A DNA stretch of 64,000 nucleotides, from positions 5,952,001 to 6,016,000 of the forward strand of contig NZ_CP034550.1 of the NCBI RefSeq assembly GCF_009498035.1, written 5' to 3'. Both the position numbers and the translations under genes were made by a program. Shown in pieces: positions 9,417-17,360 of the stretch (its first letter is position 1; each line of letters opens with the position of its first letter). This stretch comes from Saccharothrix syringae (lineage in GTDB: Bacteria; Actinomycetota; Actinomycetes; Mycobacteriales; Pseudonocardiaceae). The notes under the pieces were generated by a model. The model saw nothing but the letters and a program-made list of their open reading frames with translations, made no database searches and was not told the DNA's origin.

Positions 9417-9617
9417 ATGGCAAGGATCTCCCGACTGCTGCCGGTCCTCGCGCTCACCCTCGGCGCGGCCGTGCTCGGCTCCCCCGTCACCGCGTCCGCC
9501 GCCCCCGCCGGCGACGACCAGACCGGTGCACCCACCGACAACCGCGACCTCGGCGCCGATTCCCAGCTCGGCACGAACGGCTACACCTGGAGCAACGGCT
9601 ACACCTGGAGCGACTGA
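9417..9617 (+). CDS. 66-aa secreted peptide ending in a tandem NGYTWS repeat
   Basis: ATG at 9417 is preceded by GAGGAGGA at ideal spacing, so this short frame is very likely expressed. Residues 1 to about 29 form a classical Sec signal peptide (MARISR, a Leu/Ala core, TASAAP cleavage region). The mature part would be about 37 residues: an acidic, Asp/Gly-rich stretch followed by TNGYTWSNGYTWSD. There is no Cys. The C-terminal hexapeptide is duplicated exactly at the DNA level. I do not recognise a family. It could be a small extracellular structural or signal peptide, or a precursor of a modified peptide; a secreted flavin amine oxidase gene converges on it from the right. Function unknown. 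Confidence 0.8.
   Translation: MARISRLLPVLALTLGAAVLGSPVTASAAPAGDDQTGAPTDNRDLGADSQLGTNGYTWSNGYTWSD
9576..9611 (+). repeat. Tandem 18-bp repeat encoding NGYTWS twice
   Basis: Two identical, adjacent 18-bp units (9576-9593 and 9594-9611), aacggctacacctggagc, in frame at the 3' end of the small peptide gene. Identity at synonymous positions implies a recent duplication or selection. Confidence 0.95.
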
Positions 9618-9657
9618 CGGTCCACCCGGTCGGCCGGGTGCGGTCGACCCGCGACCG

Positions 9658-9691
9658 GGTGGGCGGCCCGCCACGCCGCGGGCCGCCCACC
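9658..9691. terminator. Bidirectional terminator hairpin between convergent genes
   Basis: 13-bp perfect arms (9658-9670 and 9679-9691) around an 8-nt loop, between the stop of the small peptide (9617, plus) and the stop of the amine oxidase (9700, minus). Confidence 0.75.
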
Positions 9692-9699
9692 GGGCGACC

Positions 9700-11133
9700 T
9701 CAGACGCCCAGGATCGTCTGCGTCTGGAGCGCGGCCCGCATGCCGGACTCCATGGCGCCGTCCACGTAACCGCTCCAGCCGCTGGCGATGTCGCTGGTGG
9801 CGAACGTGATGCGCCCCTGCGGCTGCTGGATGGCCGACAGCAGCTCGGTCAGCTGCCGGGGCCTGCGGAACGACCAGCCGCCCAGCGCGTACTGCTCCGA
9901 ACCCCAGTTCGCGCTCTTGAGCGACAGCACCGTGGCGTCCGGCACGAGCTGCCGGATCGCGCTCTGCACCGACGTGATGCTGCTGACGTTGAGGTTCGGG
10001 TCGACGCTGAAGCCGATCATCAGGTAGCCCTGCGAGGTCTGCTTGTAGGGCACCATGACGTTGACCGAGTAGGACTCCGGCGCGTTGACGTAGGTGTTGC
10101 CCAGGCTGGACCGCATGTGCACCCAGAACTTGCGGGCCGTGGGGACGCCGATGGTCTCCTGCGAGGCGCGCAGCCGCAGCGAGGACAGCGAGGGCGAGAA
10201 GCTGATGGTGCGCCACACGTTCACCGGCACCGCCATCACGCACGCCCGCGCCGTGTAGACCGAGCCGGACCGCAGGCGCACCGACACCCCGCTGCCGGTG
10301 TCGGTGACCCCGGCGACCGGGCTGTTGAGCTTCACCTCCGGCGCGTTCTGCGACAGCATCCCGTTGATCAGCCCGGCCATGCCGGTGGTGGGCCGGTAGG
10401 TGTTGATGCCGTGGTAGGTCGCGGCGTCGTAGTTGCACAGCGACCACCAGTGCAGGAAGTCCGTCATCGCGCCGCGGGTGGACAGGCCGCTGATCGGGCC
10501 GACGCCCGCGTCCAGCCACCGCTTCTGCTGCGTGGTCAGGCTCGTGAGCTGGTTGATCCGGTCGCGCACGGTCAGCAGGTCGGCCGAGGACAGCGCGGTG
10601 GAGTTGGCCAGCGGGCTGTAGGGCTGCGGGAACAGCGCCTGCGCCTGCTCGCTGAACAGGGCCAGCAGCTCGCCCTGGCCGCCGAATGCCTCCTCCACCG
10701 TGAAGTAGCCCATGCCGGTGGCCGTGGGGAACAGGGCGCGCGACGGCGCCGCGTCGGCGACGATGCCGATGCCCTGGTTCTGCGTCTCGGCCCACACGTT
10801 GGTCTGCAGCGGGTCGATCCAGGTGCCGCCCATCTCGACCTGCTCGCCCTCGAAGGTGGAGGTCCAGGTGCGGCCGCCGACGCGGTCGCGGGCCTCCAGC
10901 AGCAGGACGCTCAACCCCTTGCGGCGCAGCTGGCGCGCGGCCGTGACACCGGCGAAACCGCCGCCGACCACGATCACGTCGTAGTTGTTGTACGCGGCCG
11001 GCCCGCCCTCGGCCGCGGCGGCCAGCGCGGGCGGGAGGGCCGCGCCGGCCGCGGTGGCGAGCGTGCCGACGGCCAGTCCCTTGAGGACCCGGCGCCGGGA
11101 GAACCCGGCGCCGGCTCCGACTCGTTCGTTCAT
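9700..11133 (-). CDS. Tat-exported flavin monoamine oxidase family protein
   Basis: 477 aa. The N-terminus has a twin-arginine signal (SRRRVLKG, residues 12-19, then an Ala/Gly-rich hydrophobic stretch). An FAD-binding Rossmann motif VVGGGFAG (56-62) follows, with LLEARDRVGGRTWT typical of the amine oxidase family. The C-terminal ATSDIASGWSGYVDGAMESG is the second conserved FAD contact. The family oxidises amines or amino acids to imines, passing electrons to O2. It lies 97 nt downstream of the acyl-CoA-dehydrogenase-fold monooxygenase on the same strand, so co-transcription is likely. With an imine reductase and an alkaloid PKS nearby, oxidation of a cyclic amine is an attractive role but unproven. 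The Tat signal implies folding with FAD before export. Confidence 0.85.
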   Translation of the reverse strand: MNERVGAGAGFSRRRVLKGLAVGTLATAAGAALPPALAAAAEGGPAAYNNYDVIVVGGGFAGVTAARQLRRKGLSVLLLEARDRVGGRTWTSTFEGEQVEMGGTWIDPLQTNVWAETQNQGIGIVADAAPSRALFPTATGMGYFTVEEAFGGQGELLALFSEQAQALFPQPYSPLANSTALSSADLLTVRDRINQLTSLTTQQKRWLDAGVGPISGLSTRGAMTDFLHWWSLCNYDAATYHGINTYRPTTGMAGLINGMLSQNAPEVKLNSPVAGVTDTGSGVSVRLRSGSVYTARACVMAVPVNVWRTISFSPSLSSLRLRASQETIGVPTARKFWVHMRSSLGNTYVNAPESYSVNVMVPYKQTSQGYLMIGFSVDPNLNVSSITSVQSAIRQLVPDATVLSLKSANWGSEQYALGGWSFRRPRQLTELLSAIQQPQGRITFATSDIASGWSGYVDGAMESGMRAALQTQTILGV

Positions 11134-11230
11134 CGGGTGCGTTTTCCGTTTCTGTTGCGGCGGTTGACGGTGGTGCGTCGGGATCGGTGGTCTCGGATCG
11201 GTTGCGCGTGGTCTCGGCGGTGCGGGGACC

Positions 11231-12403
11231 TCAGAGGAACGGGGTCTCGGGGTCGAGCCCGACCAGGACGCGGCCGTGCACCTCCAGGCCCATGTCGGGC
11301 GACATGAGGCCGTGGGTGGTCAGCGCCAGCAGGTCGCGGTAGTAGCGCTGGAACGGCAGGTACTTGCTCAGCGCGGACGCGCCGGCGAGGGTCTGGAGGT
11401 CCTGCACGGCCTCCTTGACGAGCTGGATGGCGGTGCCCGCCTGGCCGCGGACGGCGGCCCGCTCCTCGACGGTGGGCTGCTCGCCCGCGTCGGCGCGCCG
11501 CTGCAGCAGCTCGACGTAGCCGGCCGACAGCGCCTCGGCGGCGGCGATCTTGTTGGCGGCCAGCGCGACCCGGTGCTGGGTCAGCGGGTGCTGCCGCTGG
11601 TCGGTCCAGTTGGTGTAGGCCAGCCCGCGCCCGGGCAGGCGCTCCAGGAACACCTCCAGCGCGCCCTTGGCCATGCCGATGTAGGTGGCGACGGAGGCGG
11701 CCACCACGTAGCTGATCATGCTGTACTCGCGGCCCTTCGCGGTCGGCGTGCGGCCGGGCGCGCCGTCGCCCAGGGCGTACTCGCCGGTCAGCACCCGGTG
11801 GGCCGGGACGAACAGGTCCTGCGCGGAGGTGCTGGAGCTGCCCGTGCCCGCGGCGCCGCTGACGTGCCAGTCGTCCTCGATGGTCAGGTCCGACATCGGC
11901 ACCAGCGCGAAGACCTCTTCCTCCTCGCCGTCGGGGTGCTCGACGAGCGCGGCCAGCAGGTCCCAGTGGGCGCCGCGGCAGCCGGTGTTGAAGCGCCACT
12001 TGCCGGTCAGGCGGTAGCCGCCCTCGACCGGGACGGCCTTGCCGGTGGGGGTGAACGCGCCCGACACCCGCACCGAGCCGCTGCCGAAGATCTCCTCCTG
12101 GGTCTGGTCGGGGTAGAGGGTGGCCATCCACGCGGTGGAGACCCACGCCACGCACGCCCAGCTGGTGGAGCCGCAGCCGCGGGCGATCTCGGTCAGCACC
12201 GCGACCTGGTCGGCCAGCGGCAGGTCTAGGCCGCCGAACCGGCGCGGGACGGCGAGGCCGAACACACCCGCCTTGTCCAGCAGGTCGATGTTCTCTTCGG
12301 GGATCCAACGCCGCTCGTCGGCCTCCAGGCCGTTCTCGCGCAGCCGGGGGACGCTGTCGCGCACGGCGTCCAGGACTGCCTTGGCGTTGTCGTGCTCGCC
12401 CAT
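11231..12403 (-). CDS. Acyl-CoA-dehydrogenase-fold flavin-dependent monooxygenase
   Basis: 390 aa from ATG at 12403, chosen over an upstream in-frame ATG because GGAGGAG lies just before it. The protein has the three-part ACAD fold: an N-terminal helical part (VPRRFGGLDLPL), a central beta domain (CGSTSWACVAW, GGYRLTGKWRFNTGC) and a C-terminal helical bundle (GASALSKYLPFQRYYRDL). The C-terminal region resembles the Acyl-CoA_dh_2 type seen in group D flavin monooxygenases (HsaA, HpaB-like) and amino-sugar nitrososynthases rather than true acyl-CoA dehydrogenases. Such enzymes need reduced flavin from a separate reductase, and none is visible in the window. Likely roles are hydroxylation, epoxidation or N-oxidation in a natural-product pathway. 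It is first in an operon with the Tat amine oxidase. Confidence 0.8.
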   Translation of the reverse strand: MGEHDNAKAVLDAVRDSVPRLRENGLEADERRWIPEENIDLLDKAGVFGLAVPRRFGGLDLPLADQVAVLTEIARGCGSTSWACVAWVSTAWMATLYPDQTQEEIFGSGSVRVSGAFTPTGKAVPVEGGYRLTGKWRFNTGCRGAHWDLLAALVEHPDGEEEEVFALVPMSDLTIEDDWHVSGAAGTGSSSTSAQDLFVPAHRVLTGEYALGDGAPGRTPTAKGREYSMISYVVAASVATYIGMAKGALEVFLERLPGRGLAYTNWTDQRQHPLTQHRVALAANKIAAAEALSAGYVELLQRRADAGEQPTVEERAAVRGQAGTAIQLVKEAVQDLQTLAGASALSKYLPFQRYYRDLLALTTHGLMSPDMGLEVHGRVLVGLDPETPFL

Positions 12404-12692
12404 GGGGAACTCCTCCGTGGTCCTTCGCGATGTCCGGGCCGCCGCGCTTTCCCGGCGCGGCCCTGCGTAACGGGCAATGGGAGATATATCTGAATTCACC
12501 CGGGCGGAGGTCACTTCGCACTCATTCCCGGCATGGTTACTCCGCAGTGACCGACCGGTGAGCAGGCGGTTCCCCGGCCCCGTGGAATTCGAACGGGCCC
12601 ATCATCGGATGACCGGGCGGGAAATGCGGAACGTCACCGGCCAGTTTCCCGGCCGACTACCCCACGCTACCCCTTTGTCGCGCACAGCAATA
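12404..12692. other. Intergenic region with the flavoenzyme operon promoter
   Basis: Between the flavin monooxygenase start and the terminator of the AfsR-like regulator. It is noticeably more AT-rich than the flanks around 12480-12560, as expected for a promoter. No gene and no clear operator seen. Confidence 0.4.
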
Positions 12693-12722
12693 CCCCGGCG
12701 CTTTTGTGGAAAAACGCCGGGG
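12693..12722 (-). terminator. Terminator of the AfsR-like regulator gene
   Basis: CCCCGGCG/CGCCGGGG arms (12693-12700, 12715-12722), extended by an A4:T4 segment across one mismatch, with a GTGG loop. It lies 15 nt past the stop codon of the minus-strand regulator and is a good hairpin. Confidence 0.7.
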
Positions 12723-12737
12723 TGAATGGAAGGGGGG

Positions 12738-15700
12738 TCAGGCGCCGGGCACCAGCGAGCGCGCCTCGACCAGGCTCAGCTCCCGACCGCGCCCCACCGC
12801 CTCGGCGAACGCGTCCTCCCCCATGGCCGCCGCGCAGCGCGCGGTGATGCGCTCCAGGTCCCCGCGCTCGGCCGCCGGCAGCGGCGCCCCGGTGCCCGCG
12901 CGGGCCGCCTCCGCCGCACCCAGCAGCAACGCGGCCCGCTCGAAGTCCCCGGCCAGCGACACCGCGCCCGCCACGCCCTCCACCGCCAGCGCGATCGCCC
13001 GGGGATCACCGGCGGACCAGGCCCGCTGGTACCCCTCCCGGTGCAGCTCCAACGCCTGCGCCGCGTCACCGCGCTGCTCCGCGACGAACCCCAGCTCCGC
13101 CAGCACCAGCGCCAGCCCCAGGTCGCCGTCCAGCCGGCGGCACCAGTTCAGCCACCGGCGTAGGTGCGCCTCGGCCGCGTCCAGCCTGCCCCGCCGGCGC
13201 GCGCCCAGCGCCAGCCCCACCTCGGCGAAGTGCTCGCCGAAGGCGTAGCTCTGCTCGGCGGCCAGGCGCATGGCGCGCTCGTGCAGCTCCTTGGCCGAGT
13301 CGTGCTCCTCGTTGAGCAGCGCGATCCGGCCCAGCCCGGCCAGCTTGGTCGACACCTCGGTCCACAGCTGCAGGTCCTCCGCCACCCGCAGGCCCTCGCG
13401 GTGCAGCCGGGCCGCCAGGTCGTACCGCCCGCGCACCTCGGCCAGCAGCGCCAGCGCGTCGCTGGCCAGCAGCTGGCCCCAGCGGTCGCCGGACTCGCCG
13501 AACAGCCGGGTGCTCTCCCGGCCCCACCGCTCGCTGGCGGCCAGGTCGCCGCGCAGCACGGCCTGCTTGGCCAGCGCGCCCAGCGCCGCCGCGCAGCCCC
13601 ACCCGTCGTCGAGGGTGCGGAACTCCTCCAGGGCCTGGTCGATCCGCTTCTCGGCCTGGTCGTGCTGGCCGAAGCCGATGCGGGCGAAGCCCAGGAACCA
13701 CCGGGCCAGCGCGCGGTCGTGCGGCTCGTCGATCTGCTCGACCAGCTCGTCGTAGTGCTCCAGCGAGTACGTGGCGTCGCCCGCGCGCAGGGCGAACCCG
13801 GCCTGCCAGGCCAGCGCGGTGGCCCGCCGGGCCGCGGGCACCGGACCGTCGACCCCCAGCGCGGCGGCGAACGCCCGCTTGGCGTCGCCCAGCCTGCCCC
13901 GCAGGAACCAGTACCAGGCCAGCGCGTTGACCTGCCGCACGGCGTGGTCGGCCAGGCCGGCCCGCACCGCGCCCTCCAGCGCGGCGCGGAAGTTGGCCGC
14001 CTCGGCGTCGGCCCGCTCCAGCCACTGCCGCTGCCGCGGCCCGCGCAGGTGGGGCAGCAGCCGCTCGGCCGCCTCGGTGGCCCACTCGACGTGCCGCACC
14101 CGCACCTCGTCCCGCTCGCCCGCGGCGCGCAACTGCTCGGCGGCGTAGTCGGACACCGACTCCAGCAGCCAGAAGCGCCGCCCGCCCGGCCGGTCCGCGG
14201 CGTTGACCAGCGACCGGTCGACCAGCCTGGCGAGCAGGTCGACGACCTCCCCGCCGGGGACCCCGCCGCCCGCGCACACCCGCTCGACCGCGTCGAGCGC
14301 GGCGCCGCCGCTGAACACCGACAGGCGGCGCAGCACCGCGCGCTCGCCCTCGGTCAGCAGGCCCCAGCTCCACTCGATCGCACCGCGCAGCGTCTGCTGC
14401 CGCACCGGTGCGGCCCGGTCGCCCGCGCTGAGCAGCGGGAAGCGGTCCTCCAGCCGCTGGGCGACCTCGTGCACGCCCAGCGCGCGCACCCGGGTGGCGG
14501 CCAGCTCCACGGCCAGCGGCAGGCCGTCCAGCCGGCGGCAGATCGCCTCCACGGCCTCGGCGTTGGTGTCGTCCAGCCGGAACTCGGGCACCTTCGCGGC
14601 CACCCGCGCCAGGAACAGCTGCACCGCCCCGGACCGGCCGACCTCGGCCGGGTCGCCGTCCGCGGCCGGGTCGGGCAGGCCCAGCGGCGGCACGGTCCAC
14701 AGCCGCTCGCCCGCGATGCCCAGCGGGAGCTGGCTGGTGGCCAGCAGGCGCACGCCGGGCGCGGTCCGCAGCAGGTCCACGGCCAGCCGGGCCACCGCGT
14801 CGACCACGTGCTCGCAGTTGTCCAGCACCAGCAGGATCTGCTTGGCGCGCAGCGCGTCGGCCAGGCGGACCTCCAGCGGCACCGCGCGACCCTCGTTGAC
14901 CGTCTCGTCGCGGATGCCCAGCGCGGCGGCGACCTGGCTGGCGACCAGCCCGCGCACGGCCGCGTCGTCGGCGTGGCCGGCCGGCTCGACGCTGGCCAGC
15001 TCCACCAGCCAGGCGCCGTCGGGGTGCTCGGCGGCGACCTGGGCGGCCACCGCCAGCGCCAGCCTGGTCTTGCCGACCCCGCCCATGCCGGTCAGGGTGA
15101 GCAGCCGGCCCGCCTCCAGCAGCGCGCGGACCTCCTGCACCGCCTTGTCCCGGCCGATCAGCTCGTTCACCGGCACGGGCAGGTTGGTGCGCACGCGGGT
15201 GGCCACGGTGATCGGGCTCGGCGCGGGCGCGGCCCGCTCGTCGTGCTCCAGGATGGCCTGGCGCAGCGCCACCAGCTCCGGGCTCGGCGACAGGCCCAGG
15301 TCGCGGGCCAGCCGCACGCGCAGCTCGTCGAAGCTGGCCAGCGCCTCGCCGCGGCGGCCCGCGCGGTGCAGCGCGCGCATGTGGGCGGCTCGCAGCCGCT
15401 CGCGTAACGGGTGCCTGCCCAGCAGGTCGGTCAGCTCGCCGACCAGCACGTTGTGCTCGCCCAGCTCCAGCATCGCCTCGGCGCGCTCCTCGACCGCGGT
15501 CAGCCGCTGCTCCTCCAGCCGGGCGGCGGTCGGCCGGGCGAACTCCTCGTCGGCGAAGTCGGCCAGCACGTCGCCGCGCCACAGCAGCAGCGCCTGGTCC
15601 AGCAGGGAGGCACGGGTGCGCGGGTCGACGGCCTCGCGGGCGGTGGCCAGCAGCTTGGTGAACGCGATCGCGTCGAACCGGGCGGCCGACAGGTCCACGC

Positions 15701-15986
15701 GGTAACCGGGCGGGTGGGACACCACCAGCTCGCCCGCGCCCGGCTCGGCCTCCTCCAGCGCCCGCCGCAGCTGCCAGACCCTGGTGTGCACCGCGCCGAC
15801 CGGGTTGCTCGGGGCCGCCTCGCCCCACAGCAGGTCGGCGAGCCGGTCCACCGACACCGGCCGGCCGTCGTGGACCAGCAGCACGGCGAGCAGGGCCCGG
15901 ACCTTCTGCCCCGGCAGCCGCACCGGCCGGTCGTCCGAGGTCCACGCCGCCAGCGCGCCCAATATGCCGAACCGCATGGCATCCAC
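12738..15986 (-). CDS. AfsR-like SARP regulator: winged helix, BTAD, NB-ARC ATPase, TPR
   Basis: 1082 aa. Residues 1-95: OmpR-type winged helix (VRALLAVLL, GYRVDL). About 100-245: bacterial transcriptional activator (BTAD) domain. About 275-620: NB-ARC-type ATPase with Walker A GMGGVGKT near residue 299 and Walker B LLVLDNCEH. About 640 to the end: TPR-like helical repeats and a GRELSLVEA tail. This is the AfsR layout of pathway-linked activators, which bind direct repeats with their SARP domain. The start is either GTG 15986 or ATG 15977; neither has a strong ribosome site. It is divergent from the imine reductase, and tandem 11-bp repeats in the shared 200-nt region are the obvious target. 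Confidence 0.9.
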   Translation of the reverse strand: MDAMRFGILGALAAWTSDDRPVRLPGQKVRALLAVLLVHDGRPVSVDRLADLLWGEAAPSNPVGAVHTRVWQLRRALEEAEPGAGELVVSHPPGYRVDLSAARFDAIAFTKLLATAREAVDPRTRASLLDQALLLWRGDVLADFADEEFARPTAARLEEQRLTAVEERAEAMLELGEHNVLVGELTDLLGRHPLRERLRAAHMRALHRAGRRGEALASFDELRVRLARDLGLSPSPELVALRQAILEHDERAAPAPSPITVATRVRTNLPVPVNELIGRDKAVQEVRALLEAGRLLTLTGMGGVGKTRLALAVAAQVAAEHPDGAWLVELASVEPAGHADDAAVRGLVASQVAAALGIRDETVNEGRAVPLEVRLADALRAKQILLVLDNCEHVVDAVARLAVDLLRTAPGVRLLATSQLPLGIAGERLWTVPPLGLPDPAADGDPAEVGRSGAVQLFLARVAAKVPEFRLDDTNAEAVEAICRRLDGLPLAVELAATRVRALGVHEVAQRLEDRFPLLSAGDRAAPVRQQTLRGAIEWSWGLLTEGERAVLRRLSVFSGGAALDAVERVCAGGGVPGGEVVDLLARLVDRSLVNAADRPGGRRFWLLESVSDYAAEQLRAAGERDEVRVRHVEWATEAAERLLPHLRGPRQRQWLERADAEAANFRAALEGAVRAGLADHAVRQVNALAWYWFLRGRLGDAKRAFAAALGVDGPVPAARRATALAWQAGFALRAGDATYSLEHYDELVEQIDEPHDRALARWFLGFARIGFGQHDQAEKRIDQALEEFRTLDDGWGCAAALGALAKQAVLRGDLAASERWGRESTRLFGESGDRWGQLLASDALALLAEVRGRYDLAARLHREGLRVAEDLQLWTEVSTKLAGLGRIALLNEEHDSAKELHERAMRLAAEQSYAFGEHFAEVGLALGARRRGRLDAAEAHLRRWLNWCRRLDGDLGLALVLAELGFVAEQRGDAAQALELHREGYQRAWSAGDPRAIALAVEGVAGAVSLAGDFERAALLLGAAEAARAGTGAPLPAAERGDLERITARCAAAMGEDAFAEAVGRGRELSLVEARSLVPGA

Positions 15987-16041
15987 ATTATCGATTGCGG
16001 AAGCGCTCTCTCGCCCTCCGTGCCCTTAGGGGCAACACCAC

Positions 16042-16085
16042 CGAGAGAGGGCTTAGAGGTCGCTTGGAGAGCGTTCGGAGACCGC
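16042..16085 (+). promoter_or_regulatory. Tandem 11-bp direct repeats: candidate SARP binding boxes
   Basis: Three consecutive 11-bp units with a shared (T)(T/C)(A/G)GAG core: ttagaggtcgc (16053-16063), ttggagagcgt (16064-16074) and tcggagaccgc (16075-16085). A more degenerate fourth unit, cgagagagggc, precedes them (16042-16052). Direct heptamers repeated every 11 bp are the known SARP/AfsR recognition pattern. They lie between the divergent AfsR-like gene and the imine reductase, about 100 nt upstream of the latter's start. Confidence 0.65.
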
Positions 16086-16187
16086 CCCGCCAACCTGGTG
16101 GCACGCGGCGCCGAGGGGCCCCACCACCCGGTGGTCGGCCCGGGCACCGCGGGACAACAGGCAGACACTGAACCGAAGAGGATTGCC

Positions 16188-17075
16188 ATGGGTTCGGACA
16201 ACCGAGCGCCCGTTACCGTCGTCGGCCTCGGCTCGATGGGGTCCGCGCTGGCCAACGCCTTCCTGGACAAGGGCCACCCGACCACGGTGTGGAACCGCTC
16301 CCCGGAGAAGGCCGAGGCCCTGGTGGCCAAGGGCGCCGTCCTGGCCGCCACGCCCGCGGAGGCCATCGCCGCCAGCGAGCTGGTGGTGGTCTGCGTGCTG
16401 GACTACCGCGCGATGCGGGAGATCATCGACTCGCTGGGCGAGGCGCCCGCCGGGCGGGTCATCGTCAACCTCACCTCCGGCACGCCGGACGAGGCCCGGC
16501 AGGCCGCGACCTGGGCGGCCGAGCGCGGCGTCGGCTACGTCGACGGCGCGATCATGGCCACCCCGCCGATGATCGGCTCGGAGCACGCGCTGATCTTCTA
16601 CGGCGGCCCGAAGGCGCTCTACGACGCCAACGCGGAGGCGCTGGCCTCCATCGCCGGCGCGGGCACGTACCTCGGCGAGGACGCGGGCCTGCCGTCGCTC
16701 TACGACGTGGCGCTGCTGGGCCTGATGTGGACCACCTGGGCCGGCTTCATGCACTCGCTGGCGCTGGTGGGCTCCGAGCAGGTCAAGGCCGAGGCGTTCC
16801 TGCCGTTCGCGCAGGCGTGGTTCGAGCACGTCGTCAACCCGGAGATCCCGCGCATCGCCGCGCAGGTCGACCAGGGCACCTACCCCGACGGCGGCTCGGC
16901 GCTGGGCATGCAGGCCGTGGCCGTGGAGCACCTGGTGGACGCCAGCCGGGCGCAGAAGGTCGACGCGGCGCTGCCGGAGTTCCTGCTGGAGCGGGCCGAG
17001 CAGGCCATCAAGCAGGGCCACGCGGGCGACGGCTTCGCCTCCGTCTACGAGGTCCTGCGCAAGGCGCGGGGCTGA
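16188..17075 (+). CDS. Imine reductase-type NAD(P)H-dependent dehydrogenase
   Basis: 295 aa from ATG 16188 (AGAGGA 5-10 nt upstream). The N-terminal Rossmann fold has GLGSMG at residues 13-18 and VWNRSPEKAEAL, the Arg favouring NADPH. The C-terminal half is the helical dimerisation domain of the beta-hydroxyacid dehydrogenase superfamily. The lysine that beta-hydroxyacid dehydrogenases use is not evident. LPSLYDVALLGLMW, with Asp at residue 173, matches the catalytic-residue region of imine reductases. Length and motifs therefore favour an imine reductase, which reduces cyclic imines to amines. Given a PKS-aminotransferase pathway predicted to make a cyclic imine in the same window, it is a logical tailoring enzyme, though it lies about 6 kb beyond the PKS end. 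Alternative: another 3-hydroxyisobutyrate-dehydrogenase-like reductase. Confidence 0.8.
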   Translation: MGSDNRAPVTVVGLGSMGSALANAFLDKGHPTTVWNRSPEKAEALVAKGAVLAATPAEAIAASELVVVCVLDYRAMREIIDSLGEAPAGRVIVNLTSGTPDEARQAATWAAERGVGYVDGAIMATPPMIGSEHALIFYGGPKALYDANAEALASIAGAGTYLGEDAGLPSLYDVALLGLMWTTWAGFMHSLALVGSEQVKAEAFLPFAQAWFEHVVNPEIPRIAAQVDQGTYPDGGSALGMQAVAVEHLVDASRAQKVDAALPEFLLERAEQAIKQGHAGDGFASVYEVLRKARG

Positions 17076-17083
17076 CCGCACCG

Positions 17084-17149
17084 CCGGGCGGGCCGGACCC
17101 CGGTCCGCCCGGCACCCGCTCCCCCGGCCGTGGCGCCCGTCACGGCCGG
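17084..17149 (+). terminator. Tandem hairpins after the imine reductase gene
   Basis: First hairpin 17084-17112: 13-bp arms with one G:T pair and a 3-nt loop. Second hairpin 17124-17149: perfect 9-bp arms. Both lie just downstream of the stop at 17075. Confidence 0.65.
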
Positions 17150-17204
17150 TCCGCCGACGTGCGCGGAATCCGCCGCCTTCTTATGGTACTTGTGGTGCAC
17201 GCCT

Positions 17205-17256
17205 TTCGGATTGACGGGTGACCTTCGGAATGACGTAGACGCCGTTCGGAATGACG
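17205..17256 (+). promoter_or_regulatory. Three direct 12-bp repeats TTCGGA(T/A)TGACG upstream of the SARP gene
   Basis: Copies at 17205-17216 (TTCGGATTGACG), 17224-17235 and 17245-17256 (both TTCGGAATGACG), at centre spacings of 19 and 21 bp, about two helical turns. They sit 105-155 nt upstream of the SARP-fusion regulator. This is a probable operator array, perhaps autoregulatory. The start-to-start distance differs from the 11-bp spacing of the other SARP box set, so a different protein may bind. Confidence 0.6.
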
Positions 17257-17360
17257 CAGCACCCGGGGGTCCCCGATCCCTGGCAAATCGCAGGTGCACG
17301 AGAGCCGGGCCCCCACGAGGGCGATTCCCGGCACTCCCATCGAACCATGGGGGAAGTCAG

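Noticed and set aside
11231..12403. True acyl-CoA dehydrogenase of fatty-acid degradation
   Set aside because: The C-terminal domain and the CGSTSWACVAW region resemble flavin monooxygenases of this fold, and the gene sits with other natural-product oxidoreductases; no beta-oxidation genes are nearby.
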